Positions 1 through 6,543 of a DNA stretch of 8,831 nucleotides are shown here, in pieces. The stretch is from Balneolaceae bacterium (GTDB lineage Bacteria > Bacteroidota > Rhodothermia > Balneolales > Balneolaceae): positions 1 through 8,831 of the forward strand of contig SLGL01000338.1 in assembly GCA_007123785.1 (NCBI GenBank), in the 5' to 3' direction. The notes under the pieces are model-generated. The model was given only the letters and a program-made list of their open reading frames with translations, was not told the origin of the DNA and made no database searches. The position numbers were made by a program, and so were the translations under genes. The first letter of the stretch is position 1, and each line of letters starts with the position of its first letter.

Positions 1-329
1 AGAGATGCTCATCAAAAAACAAAAGAGAGTTAAAACTGAACGTCGAGATACAGAATCGTACATTTTAAAAAATAATAAGTTTTCGTTTCGTACTTTAATA
101 AAAAAACAGCTATCAGAAGCCTCTGGATAACACTTCTGTTAAATGATGCTTCCAAAGTTAAAATAAAAGAAATCGAAGTAACAGGTAAAACATAAAATGA
201 CCTGAAGCGGCTGTTATCTTATCAACCATAATAAACAAGTCAAGTCATTTCAGTCCTGAACTATAAACATACCTGTTTTATTGTAAACCTGACGTTTTCG
301 AAAAAAGTATCACACAGGTGAAATACTGA
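1..329. other. Non-coding left edge, possible short gene tail
   Basis: No convincing gene is seen here. On the + strand, bases 2-130 are open for 42 codons before a TAA (a K/R-rich peptide ending QLSEASG). Another frame is open from 79 to a TAA at 193-195 and ends EIEVTGKT. Either could be the end or the decayed remnant of a gene entering from the left, but neither resembles a family I know and both are AT-rich enough to be chance. The right end of the block contains the terminator of the neighbouring lipoprotein gene. Confidence 0.4.
301..326 (-). terminator. Intrinsic terminator of the DUF6807 lipoprotein gene
   Basis: Read on the minus strand, a stem forms just after the TGA at 332-330. 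GTAT (326-323) pairs with ATAC (310-307). After a two-T bulge, CAC (320-318) pairs with GTG (313-311) around a CTGT loop. Six T residues (306-301) follow at once. The stem is short and bulged, but its position directly behind the stop codon and the immediate T-tract fit a rho-independent terminator. Confidence 0.6.
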
Positions 330-1565
330 TCAATAGGTTCCTGAATACAACGCATATTCCTGATCCATTCTTTCACGGTCAATTTCGTGCCCTGATGATA
401 TTAAAAAACGATACCGGAGAGTGAGAGTTTCACTTTCATCAAGTACGATACCGGGAATGAATTCTCCAAAGCGGCCATAAAGCCTTTCCGACATCTCACC
501 ACCCTGCGGATTGCCGGGATGACTAAAATAACCAACGGTATAGGGTTCGCCCTCAACCACAAATTGAAACGCATTCCAGGGGAGATTTGTGTAATTTTCA
601 GGATCATCAATTTCTTCATTTTCGGGATAATCTGCCCATGATTCCGGCCGCAGAAAACGGGAATATTCGGGATTGTCATCCACATATTGTGAAGCCCGAA
701 ACTGAATTCCTGCGTGATGAAGGTCCCCATCAAGTTGCAGTTCATTAACATGTGATGTGAGGTTACTTTCCACATCGATCAATAGCTCACCGTTTGAACG
801 TTTGTACACCTTAACACGGCGGATTTCATCGGCAAAAATCTCGCCATCGGAGTCTTTCCATTCAATTTCTACTTCGTGCCCGCCATATACCGGACCGGTC
901 CATTCTCTAACAAAATCACGATGTTCTGTGACTTCACCACGGTCTTCCCGGGCAGACCAAAGATTCATGCTTTCACCATCTTCACCAATCCGCACATGAT
1001 TATATCCGTAAAATATTCCCCTGTGGTGGGTATAGGTTCCCCCGATCCCTTTCGTGATCAACTGTGAGCCATCCGGTGAAAAAACGTGATGAAACGGCTT
1101 CATCGTTTCCTCATAACTATCCATATCAAATTCAGGAAAATGATATTCGATTCCAGGCACACCATCAATCAAAAGTCGATAGCTGGTTTCACCTTCCCTT
1201 TCCCACAAGAATGCAGATCCTGTACACTCCTCTTGTTCAGAGGGCACAAATGTTTTGGTTTCACCTGCCGGTACTGCAGCTGAAAACCACAATGAGGTAT
1301 GTCCGCCTCCGCTCTCTTCGAACTGAACAGGAGTTAATTCACCGTTACTCTCAAGACAAGAAGGTGCTGGTCCGTCCCAGTCTACAGAGACAGGACTCTG
1401 TTCCAGATGATGGCTGCCGGCACTTACAAGAATTGTCCCATTTTGAACTATGGCAGTTGTATGATCCGGTAAATCAAGATCACTTCCGGAATCGCATCCT
1501 GCCAGCAAACACCAGAAAAGAAGAGTAACCGTACAAAAAATTGACGAAAATTTTATCACATTCAT
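330..1565 (-). CDS. DUF6807 ('PmoA-like') family lipoprotein
   Basis: This encodes a 411-residue lipoprotein. The N-terminus has a hydrophobic segment (residues 8-22) ending in the lipobox LAGC, with Cys24 as the likely lipidated residue, so the protein should sit in the cell envelope. The rest matches the DUF6807 family, often labelled 'methane oxygenase PmoA' although I see no link to methane monooxygenase. The family signature is clear: KPFHHVFSPDG at 156-166, GTYTHHRGIFYGYN at 176-189, and a later HAGIQFRAS at 284-292. The clustered histidines could form a metal or substrate site, which is inference. Family members often lie near carbohydrate-degradation genes, but their reaction is not established. 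The ATG at 1565-1563 is chosen because it gives a complete lipoprotein signal; no Shine-Dalgarno precedes it. It is transcribed away from the metallohydrolase gene and has its own terminator. Confidence 0.85.
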   Translation of the reverse strand: MNVIKFSSIFCTVTLLFWCLLAGCDSGSDLDLPDHTTAIVQNGTILVSAGSHHLEQSPVSVDWDGPAPSCLESNGELTPVQFEESGGGHTSLWFSAAVPAGETKTFVPSEQEECTGSAFLWEREGETSYRLLIDGVPGIEYHFPEFDMDSYEETMKPFHHVFSPDGSQLITKGIGGTYTHHRGIFYGYNHVRIGEDGESMNLWSAREDRGEVTEHRDFVREWTGPVYGGHEVEIEWKDSDGEIFADEIRRVKVYKRSNGELLIDVESNLTSHVNELQLDGDLHHAGIQFRASQYVDDNPEYSRFLRPESWADYPENEEIDDPENYTNLPWNAFQFVVEGEPYTVGYFSHPGNPQGGEMSERLYGRFGEFIPGIVLDESETLTLRYRFLISSGHEIDRERMDQEYALYSGTY

Positions 1566-1678
1566 CCTGAAATTAAATTTGCTTCGTTTCGTGTCAAACC
1601 TCAGCTATTGACTAAAAAACAAAGAAATTGAAAGATTGATATTAACAGGCATTAAGATTAATCAATATTTTTCGATTA

Positions 1679-1706
1679 TAAAAACCCTTTCCCTGTAAGG
1701 TTTTTA
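1679..1706. repeat. 8-bp inverted repeat, possible operator or hairpin
   Basis: TAAAAACC at 1679-1686 is perfectly complemented by GGTTTTTA at 1699-1706 with 12 bases between. It lies about 115 bases upstream of the DUF6807 lipoprotein start, where a regulator could bind. A + strand transcript would fold it into a hairpin with a U-rich right arm. Function is unknown, and in AT-rich DNA such a repeat can arise by chance. Confidence 0.35.
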
Positions 1707-1807
1707 ATCAGTAATACCTTTACAATCACAATCTGGCGGATAAAAACTATAGGATAAGCTTATTTAATAGAAACGATTCAAACATTTTGAAAATCCTACA
1801 CTCAGCA

Positions 1808-1839
1808 GGCCAAAGGTTAGCCTGGCCAGATATTTTTTT
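1808..1839 (+). terminator. Terminator-like hairpin with T-tract and no gene upstream
   Basis: GGCCA (1808-1812) pairs with TGGCC (1823-1827). Inside it, GG (1815-1816) pairs with CC (1821-1822) around a TTAG loop, leaving two bulged A residues. Seven T residues follow at 1833-1839 after a five-base gap. This has the shape of a + strand intrinsic terminator, yet no + strand gene ends nearby. It might end a small untranslated transcript, attenuate a leader, or be a remnant of a lost gene. Confidence 0.4.
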
Positions 1840-1875
1840 CCCAGAAAAACTATCATTCTGATTAATGAGATAAGC

Positions 1876-1883
1876 TAAGTTTG
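1876..1883 (+). promoter_or_regulatory. Candidate -7 box (TAAGTTTG) of the metallohydrolase gene
   Basis: TAAGTTTG matches the Bacteroidota -7 consensus TAnnTTTG exactly. It faces the metallohydrolase gene and would give a 5' leader of roughly 235 bases that includes the structured GC-rich block. A clear TTTG at the usual -33 distance is not seen, so the assignment rests on the -7 element alone. Confidence 0.35.
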
Positions 1884-1908
1884 TGTTTATCGGTTCGAAT
1901 CAAACAAC

Positions 1909-1971
1909 CTGACAGTGGCCGCGGTATACCGCTCGCCCGGACATCCACCGGATCTATTCGCGAGGCGTCAG
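1909..1971 (+). other. GC-rich, multiply self-complementary block; candidate structured leader RNA or palindromic element
   Basis: The two ends pair (CTGAC 1909-1913 with GTCAG 1967-1971). Inside are the perfect 12-base palindrome GCGGTATACCGC (1921-1932), a CTCGC/GCGAG stem (1932-1936 with 1960-1964), and within that CCGG/CCGG (1937-1940 with 1948-1951) around a seven-base loop. Together they can draw a three-way junction. The block is much richer in GC than the flanks and lies between a candidate -7 box and the metallohydrolase start, so a structured 5' leader is possible. It could equally be a small dispersed palindromic repeat or a relic of other DNA. I do not recognise it as a known riboswitch. 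Confidence 0.35.
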
Positions 1972-2126
1972 CATAAACCAAACAGTTCCGTTTACAAAAC
2001 GCTATTTTCTTTTTCTTGCGATTTTTGTATAGTCTGATATCTCACCTGTTTTTCTCAGAGCTTTTTTCAGGCTGCATGATCTGTGAAAGCAGCTGGGATA
2101 CATTTCACAACCGCACACCTGCTATC

Positions 2127-4589
2127 ATGAAATCATATATTTCCCTTGCTCTCCTTTTACTTTTCGCAGTCAATCTTTATGCTCAAGAACACCACCATCA
2201 TCATGCCGGTGATGCACACTCAGTGCCTGACTTTATTGAAAATGTTGATCCGCAGCCTGTTATTGCCCAGGCAGTGAGAATCGCCGAAGCGTTATCTCAT
2301 ATCGGAAGCCCTCTGCCTCAGGCCACTTTCAATCAACTCAAAGAGATGCAGGATCAGGCATACGATGAAACGACTGTACGAAGAGTTCAGGAAATTCTTG
2401 ATCCTTTTGTTTTGGCAGTCGTAGACATAAATGCCGAATCTCGTGTAAAAGTGCATCCGGGAAAAGCGGAACCTGTTTTGAGGCAGGAAGGCTGGTCTAC
2501 TTTTTTACTGAAGGTTCATAATCAGGCAAATGTTACAGCCATTCTGGAAGCCGAAAGCCCCAATGCAGAACCCGTTCTGCACCGCTCCACCGGAGCTCCG
2601 CGAATGGCGGAAGATAACAGACTTACCCCCGGTCAGCTGGACAACCGTTTTCTGGAAATCTCGATGGCCCGCAACCCGCCGCTTCGCCCGAATCTGTCCG
2701 GGCTTGAACTGGAATATGCAGTAATACATATTTACACGCGTGAAACGGGGAGAAGAGAAGCTCAACTGGGCTTTAACGTTGGACAGGGTACACAAGATAT
2801 TGGCTTCAGAAACACGATCGATATTCTTTTTGATATCAAACCAGCCGTCAAAGTGCTGTTTGATGTAAAAGATCTGGATGGAACGCCCGTAATGGCTTCC
2901 TTCATCATCACCGATGACCTGGAACGTTTCGAAATCAGTGACGATGGTTTTTATCCTGAAGAGTACCGGATTGCGATGGCAAGAATGAGGGAATTTGAAC
3001 GGCGTCCTGCAACCGATATGCTCCCCGCGGAAAACAGATTACGGGGAATCTATCCGCTGCCATCACGGCGGGTCGCCAGCCGGGATACTTATCCCGATTT
3101 TTTCTTTCAGCCGCAGATTTACCGCCAGGACGGTGAACATATCTATTTATCACCCGGAACCTATCACGTAACCTATGGCAGGGGGCCGGAGTATCTTCCT
3201 CAGCAAAAAGAGCTGATTGTCCCTGAACATGTTGATTCGATGGAAGTAAGCTTTCGCCTGAAACGATGGGTTCATATGGCCTCCGAAGGGTGGCACAGTT
3301 ATGATCATCATATTCACGCAGCCGGATGTTCCCATTATGAGAGCCCGGAAGAGGGCGTGCCGCCATATCATATGTGGAGACAAATTCAGGGTGAAGATTT
3401 AAATATCGGAAGCAACCTTACCTGGGGGCCAAGCTGGTATCATCAGAAACAGTATTTTACCGGAGATGTGCACCCGCTTTCTGATGACCAAAATATTTTG
3501 CGTTACGATGTGGAAGTATCGGGTTTTCCTTCGTCACATGCCGGACATCTGACCCTCATCAATCTGACTGAAGATAATTATCCGAATACCACCACCATTG
3601 AAGAGTGGCCAAGCTGGACGCTTCCCGTTCTGGAATGGGCGAAATCGCAGGATGCGGTTACTGGTTATTCGCATTCGGGCTGGGGCCTTTATCCAACCGA
3701 ACCAACTTTTGAGGTTCCCAACTATGTGATGCCCCGGATGGATGGTATCGGGGCCAATGAATATGTGGTGACCGTGACACACGACGTGGTAGATATTTAC
3801 TCACTTGGCGATACTCCTGTTCATGCTGAATTGAACATGTGGTATCACGCCCTGAACAGCGGATTCAGAACAAGGGCAAGCGGTGAATCTGATTTTCCCT
3901 GTATTTATGATGAGAGAGTGGGCATTGCCAGGACTTATGTTTATTGCGATTTAAACTTTGTCAGTTTGATGAAAGCCATTAAAGATGGAAATAGCTATGT
4001 ATCAGATGGGTTTTCTCACCTGATCGATTTCAAAGTAAATGATATTGTTTTGGGTGAAGAAGAGAGCGAGGTTTTATTATCCGGGCCGGAAACGTTAAAT
4101 GTATCTGTTCGGGTGGCAGCCATGCTGAAGGAACACCAGGGTGAGATTGGAAAACATATTGCATCCCGGCAGATTGATGAAGCTCCTTACTGGCATATTG
4201 AACGTGCCAGAATCGGAACATCCAGAAACATTCCCGTTGAACTGATTGTAAACGGTTACCCTGTTGAAACAAAAGAGATTTTGGCTGACGGCAGCTGGAA
4301 GGATGTTCAATTTGATTATGAGATTGAAGAATCAGGCTGGCTGGCCATTCGCGTGTATGCCAGTTCACATACCAATCCGATTTTCGTTAGCCTGAGTGAT
4401 CAGCCGATCCGGGTGAAAAAAAGTGCTGAATGGATGCGTGCTGCGGTTGACCAGAGCTGGGAAATGAAAAGCCCGAGAATCCGGGAAAGTGAACTGCAAG
4501 CCGCAAGAGAGGCTTATGATTTTGCCAGAGAGGTCTATGACAGTCTCATTGAAGAAGCGGAATACATTATTCAGTTAAGGGGACAGTGA
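2127..4589 (+). CDS. Secreted CehA/McbA-like metallohydrolase (PHP-type)
   Basis: This is an 820-residue exported protein. The ATG at 2127 gives a clean Sec signal peptide (hydrophobic core about residues 6-18, likely cleavage after LYA at 17-19); an in-frame TTG at 2016 would bury it behind 37 extra residues. Directly after cleavage comes a run of five histidines (22-26). Residues about 35-380 form a long N-terminal region ending in RGPEY (352-356), which often precedes this domain. The metallohydrolase part runs from about 385 to 650. It has a PHP-like metal motif DHHIH (393-397), GEDLN (422-426), HAGHL (471-475), SHSGWG (515-520), THD (551-553), SGESDFPC (585-592) and a GNSYVSDG turn (621-628). 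The tail (about 780-820) is predicted helical and charged. CehA and McbA hydrolyse the carbamate carbaryl, but most family members have no known substrate, so no reaction is assigned. Confidence 0.82.
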   Translation: MKSYISLALLLLFAVNLYAQEHHHHHAGDAHSVPDFIENVDPQPVIAQAVRIAEALSHIGSPLPQATFNQLKEMQDQAYDETTVRRVQEILDPFVLAVVDINAESRVKVHPGKAEPVLRQEGWSTFLLKVHNQANVTAILEAESPNAEPVLHRSTGAPRMAEDNRLTPGQLDNRFLEISMARNPPLRPNLSGLELEYAVIHIYTRETGRREAQLGFNVGQGTQDIGFRNTIDILFDIKPAVKVLFDVKDLDGTPVMASFIITDDLERFEISDDGFYPEEYRIAMARMREFERRPATDMLPAENRLRGIYPLPSRRVASRDTYPDFFFQPQIYRQDGEHIYLSPGTYHVTYGRGPEYLPQQKELIVPEHVDSMEVSFRLKRWVHMASEGWHSYDHHIHAAGCSHYESPEEGVPPYHMWRQIQGEDLNIGSNLTWGPSWYHQKQYFTGDVHPLSDDQNILRYDVEVSGFPSSHAGHLTLINLTEDNYPNTTTIEEWPSWTLPVLEWAKSQDAVTGYSHSGWGLYPTEPTFEVPNYVMPRMDGIGANEYVVTVTHDVVDIYSLGDTPVHAELNMWYHALNSGFRTRASGESDFPCIYDERVGIARTYVYCDLNFVSLMKAIKDGNSYVSDGFSHLIDFKVNDIVLGEEESEVLLSGPETLNVSVRVAAMLKEHQGEIGKHIASRQIDEAPYWHIERARIGTSRNIPVELIVNGYPVETKEILADGSWKDVQFDYEIEESGWLAIRVYASSHTNPIFVSLSDQPIRVKKSAEWMRAAVDQSWEMKSPRIRESELQAAREAYDFAREVYDSLIEEAEYIIQLRGQ

Positions 4590-4646
4590 AATAAGAGAAT
4601 TTCATCACAACACAGTCAAAAACATAATCTCGTAAAGATGAAGATA

Positions 4647-4669
4647 TCCCGGGTTTCAGAAACCCGGGA
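4647..4669. terminator. Strong hairpin between convergent genes
   Basis: TCCCGGGTTT (4647-4656) is perfectly complemented by AAACCCGGGA (4660-4669) across the three-base loop CAG. It lies 57 bases after the metallohydrolase stop and 46 bases beyond the stop of the convergent oxidoreductase gene, so it can serve both as a transcription barrier or 3'-end stabiliser. Neither side has a proper T-tract next to the stem, so simple intrinsic termination is uncertain. Confidence 0.55.
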
Positions 4670-4715
4670 AGCCTTTGCCTGAACATTGAAAAATTTGTAT
4701 TAAAAAAGTACCCGC

Positions 4716-6086
4716 CTAAGCGTAGCGGTCTGTGGGAGTCGGCGCCGTACCCACAACCGGCGGAGTATCCGGCACCTCATAAGAACGTGAGAAGTCCAGT
4801 TCATCCGGCCCGAGACGCATATCCGAGTTCAGAACCTCATCCCAGGTCACCTCTCTGCCGGTGTAGGCAGCCATTCTACCCATGATGGTAATCCGGTTCG
4901 ATTTGATCTGTTCATCTGAATCGTTAAGATAATTTCCGCCTCGGATGGCAGTAACCAGTTCTATATGTTCCTGTACAAACGGATTATTCACTCTCCAGGT
5001 CAGATCATCATCACCTTCTTCCGGATAGGGATATTCCCAGATCAATTCCCCATTTAGATCATAAAGTGAACCACTTGCATCAGCAAACCCTTTGGTTCCG
5101 GTGATAACCTCTTTCCGTTCCCAGCCAAGCCCGTTAATCTGCCGTGTTCCACAATGCACTTTTTTACCATTTCCATACTCATAAACAATACTGAATTGAT
5201 CGAATTGATCACCTGAAATTCTCTGCATTCGGCCGCCGTAACCAATCGCCCGCTGCGGGTGGCCACCGACAAACCAGCTCATCGTATCTACTTCATGAAT
5301 AAACATTTCGACGATATGATCACCGGAAAGCCATGCAAAGTTTCCCCAGTTACGCAGCATATATTCAAGATCCGACCATTCTGGCTTTCGTTCCACCCAC
5401 CAGAGAGCACCCCCGTTTCGGAGGACATTGGCACTGACCACCTCTCCAATTTCACCGGCAGCCACTCTGCGCTGTGTCTCAATTATATCTTTCGCATATC
5501 GCCGTGCGGTACCGCTGACCATACAAAGATTTTTCTCTTTCGCTTTTTGAGTTACCTCATCCATAATACGGGCTCCGTACGGATCAACGGCTACAGGCTT
5601 TTCCTGAAATACATGCTTGCCCGCTTCGATAGCCGCTTTCACATGCTGAGGACGGAAATAAGGCGGAGTAGCAAAAAGTACGATGTCTACACCCGAATCA
5701 ATAACTTTTTGATAACTGTCAAATCCTACAAAACAATTTTCATCGGGAATATCTATGTCTCTTGACTGTTTCAGTGTTTGCCGGCACTTAGCTAATTGAT
5801 CCGAAAAAACATCACCCAGGGCTACGATCTCAAGATTGGGCCCTGCATCCAGAAAATTTGCAACTGCACCTGTACCCCGGCCTCCGCAGCCAACCAATCC
5901 CGCTTTCAGCACCGGACCATCCGGAGCTTGTTCATGCATACTCAATGTTCTGTCTGAATGGAATTTATAATTCCGGGAAGAACTGGCATTACCCGCAGCA
6001 AATAAACTTGAAGCACCTAAGGTTCCAACCGTTCCCATCGCCATTGTGGACAGAAATTTCCGTCGGCTCTGCTCTGTTTTCTTCAT
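4716..6086 (-). CDS. Tat-exported Gfo/Idh/MocA family oxidoreductase
   Basis: This encodes 456 residues. The N-terminus has a twin-arginine signal: SRRKFL at 7-12, then a weakly hydrophobic stretch to about residue 33. The enzyme is therefore probably folded with its nucleotide in the cytoplasm and exported by Tat. The Rossmann motif is GLVGCGGRGTGA at 63-74. The family's EKP lysine motif is at 162-164, and a SGDH...IHEVD stretch at 254-267 provides likely catalytic-site histidine and aspartate residues (His264, Asp267). Relatives oxidise or reduce sugars, inositols and amino sugars with NAD(P), and some use bound NAD for glycoside hydrolysis (GH109 type). The substrate here cannot be read from sequence. 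Start and length are normal for exported members, and no Shine-Dalgarno precedes the ATG. The gene is convergent with the metallohydrolase and divergent from the SUMF1-like gene. Confidence 0.9.
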   Translation of the reverse strand: MKKTEQSRRKFLSTMAMGTVGTLGASSLFAAGNASSSRNYKFHSDRTLSMHEQAPDGPVLKAGLVGCGGRGTGAVANFLDAGPNLEIVALGDVFSDQLAKCRQTLKQSRDIDIPDENCFVGFDSYQKVIDSGVDIVLFATPPYFRPQHVKAAIEAGKHVFQEKPVAVDPYGARIMDEVTQKAKEKNLCMVSGTARRYAKDIIETQRRVAAGEIGEVVSANVLRNGGALWWVERKPEWSDLEYMLRNWGNFAWLSGDHIVEMFIHEVDTMSWFVGGHPQRAIGYGGRMQRISGDQFDQFSIVYEYGNGKKVHCGTRQINGLGWERKEVITGTKGFADASGSLYDLNGELIWEYPYPEEGDDDLTWRVNNPFVQEHIELVTAIRGGNYLNDSDEQIKSNRITIMGRMAAYTGREVTWDEVLNSDMRLGPDELDFSRSYEVPDTPPVVGTAPTPTDRYA

Positions 6087-6204
6087 TATGTTAATCGTTA
6101 AAATGTTACTGTTAATTTTTTACTACGTTTATCGGAGCTTAGGAAGCATGCATTTACATATCTTGCAAAAAAACTACATTTTCAGCATTCAGTCCGAAGA
6201 AAAA

Positions 6205-6212
6205 CAAAAATA
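6205..6212 (-). promoter_or_regulatory. Candidate -7 box (TATTTTTG) of the oxidoreductase gene
   Basis: On the minus strand the bases read TATTTTTG, matching TAnnTTTG. The site is about 120 bases upstream of the oxidoreductase ATG. The best upstream partner is only TTGA at 6238-6235, so the -33 element is weak and, in such AT-rich DNA, the match may be chance. Confidence 0.3.
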
Positions 6213-6254
6213 TACTTTCTATATATCCATTTATTCAATACAAAGCAAAAAATA

Positions 6255-6287
6255 AGATCATCAACAACAAAAAAAAGTATATGATCT
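6255..6287. repeat. 7-bp inverted repeat AGATCAT/ATGATCT
   Basis: AGATCAT (6255-6261) and ATGATCT (6281-6287) are exact reverse complements separated by 19 mostly A bases. The layout could suit a dimeric regulator in the divergent promoter region. It could also be chance, and no regulator gene is present in the window. Confidence 0.3.
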
Positions 6288-6439
6288 CTATAAATTTACT
6301 TTTCTTATAAATATATTCTTAACATGAATTACATTTTTTGAAACGAGACTTTCAGAATCACTGACCATTCTTTCTATGTACCTCCCCCAAAGCATAGTAT
6401 TGAAAATGCTAAATTTAAATTGCACAATTAAACCTTAAA

Positions 6440-6449
6440 TGTTTAAACA
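6440..6449. repeat. 10-bp perfect palindrome TGTTTAAACA
   Basis: This self-complementary 10-mer lies 94 bases upstream of the SUMF1-like lipoprotein start, a plausible operator position. There is no flanking extension of the symmetry, and AT-rich palindromes of this size are not rare. Confidence 0.25.
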
Positions 6450-6543
6450 GGCCGTAGCAAAATGCTATTAACCTCAGATTTATTCATAATCAATTTTATT
6501 TCCGTGAATTCATATCACACCGAAATTATTAACACACCTTCAA

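Larger units (their letters stand above)
1566..2126. other. Divergent intergenic region between DUF6807 lipoprotein and metallohydrolase genes
   Basis: This 561-base gap has no supported gene. It must contain promoters for both flanking genes. It also holds an 8-bp inverted repeat (1679-1706), a hairpin followed by seven T residues (1808-1839), a candidate -7 box (1876-1883) and a GC-rich structured block (1909-1971), each listed separately. An in-frame TTG at 2016 would extend the metallohydrolase leftwards, but the ATG at 2127 is the better start. The sharp rise in GC near 1910-1970 stands out against the AT-rich surroundings. Confidence 0.7.
6087..6543. other. AT-rich divergent intergenic region
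   Basis: This 457-base gap lies between the oxidoreductase and the SUMF1-like lipoprotein and must carry both promoters. No gene is supported. Visible items are a candidate -7 box for the oxidoreductase (6205-6212), a 7-bp inverted repeat with a 19-base spacer (6255-6287) and the perfect 10-base palindrome TGTTTAAACA (6440-6449). No RNA gene or mobile element was recognised. The base composition is the most A/T-skewed of the window. Confidence 0.7.

Noticed and set aside
1064..1528. 154-codon open frame on the + strand inside the DUF6807 lipoprotein gene
   Set aside because: It is a shadow of the real minus-strand gene and has no family resemblance.
1891..1901. GGTTCGAATC, like a tRNA T-loop
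   Set aside because: The flanking bases do not form a T-stem or acceptor stem, and no D or anticodon arm is seen upstream.
1840..1980. Minus-strand resemblance to cobalamin riboswitch pieces (CCGGTG, CCACTGT, CTGGGAA and a CCAGG...CCTGC segment)
   Set aside because: The pieces are short, their spacing does not follow the known architecture, and the conserved B12-box is not intact. The downstream gene is also not a B12-related one.
2016..2126. In-frame TTG start that would extend the metallohydrolase by 37 residues with a LFSGC lipobox-like end
   Set aside because: The extension has a charged residue in its hydrophobic part and would leave a second, better signal peptide buried at residue 38. 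The ATG at 2127 gives a normal Sec signal.
5259..5765. 168-codon open frame on the + strand inside the oxidoreductase gene
   Set aside because: It is antisense to a strongly supported gene, and its product has no recognisable domain or coding-like composition.
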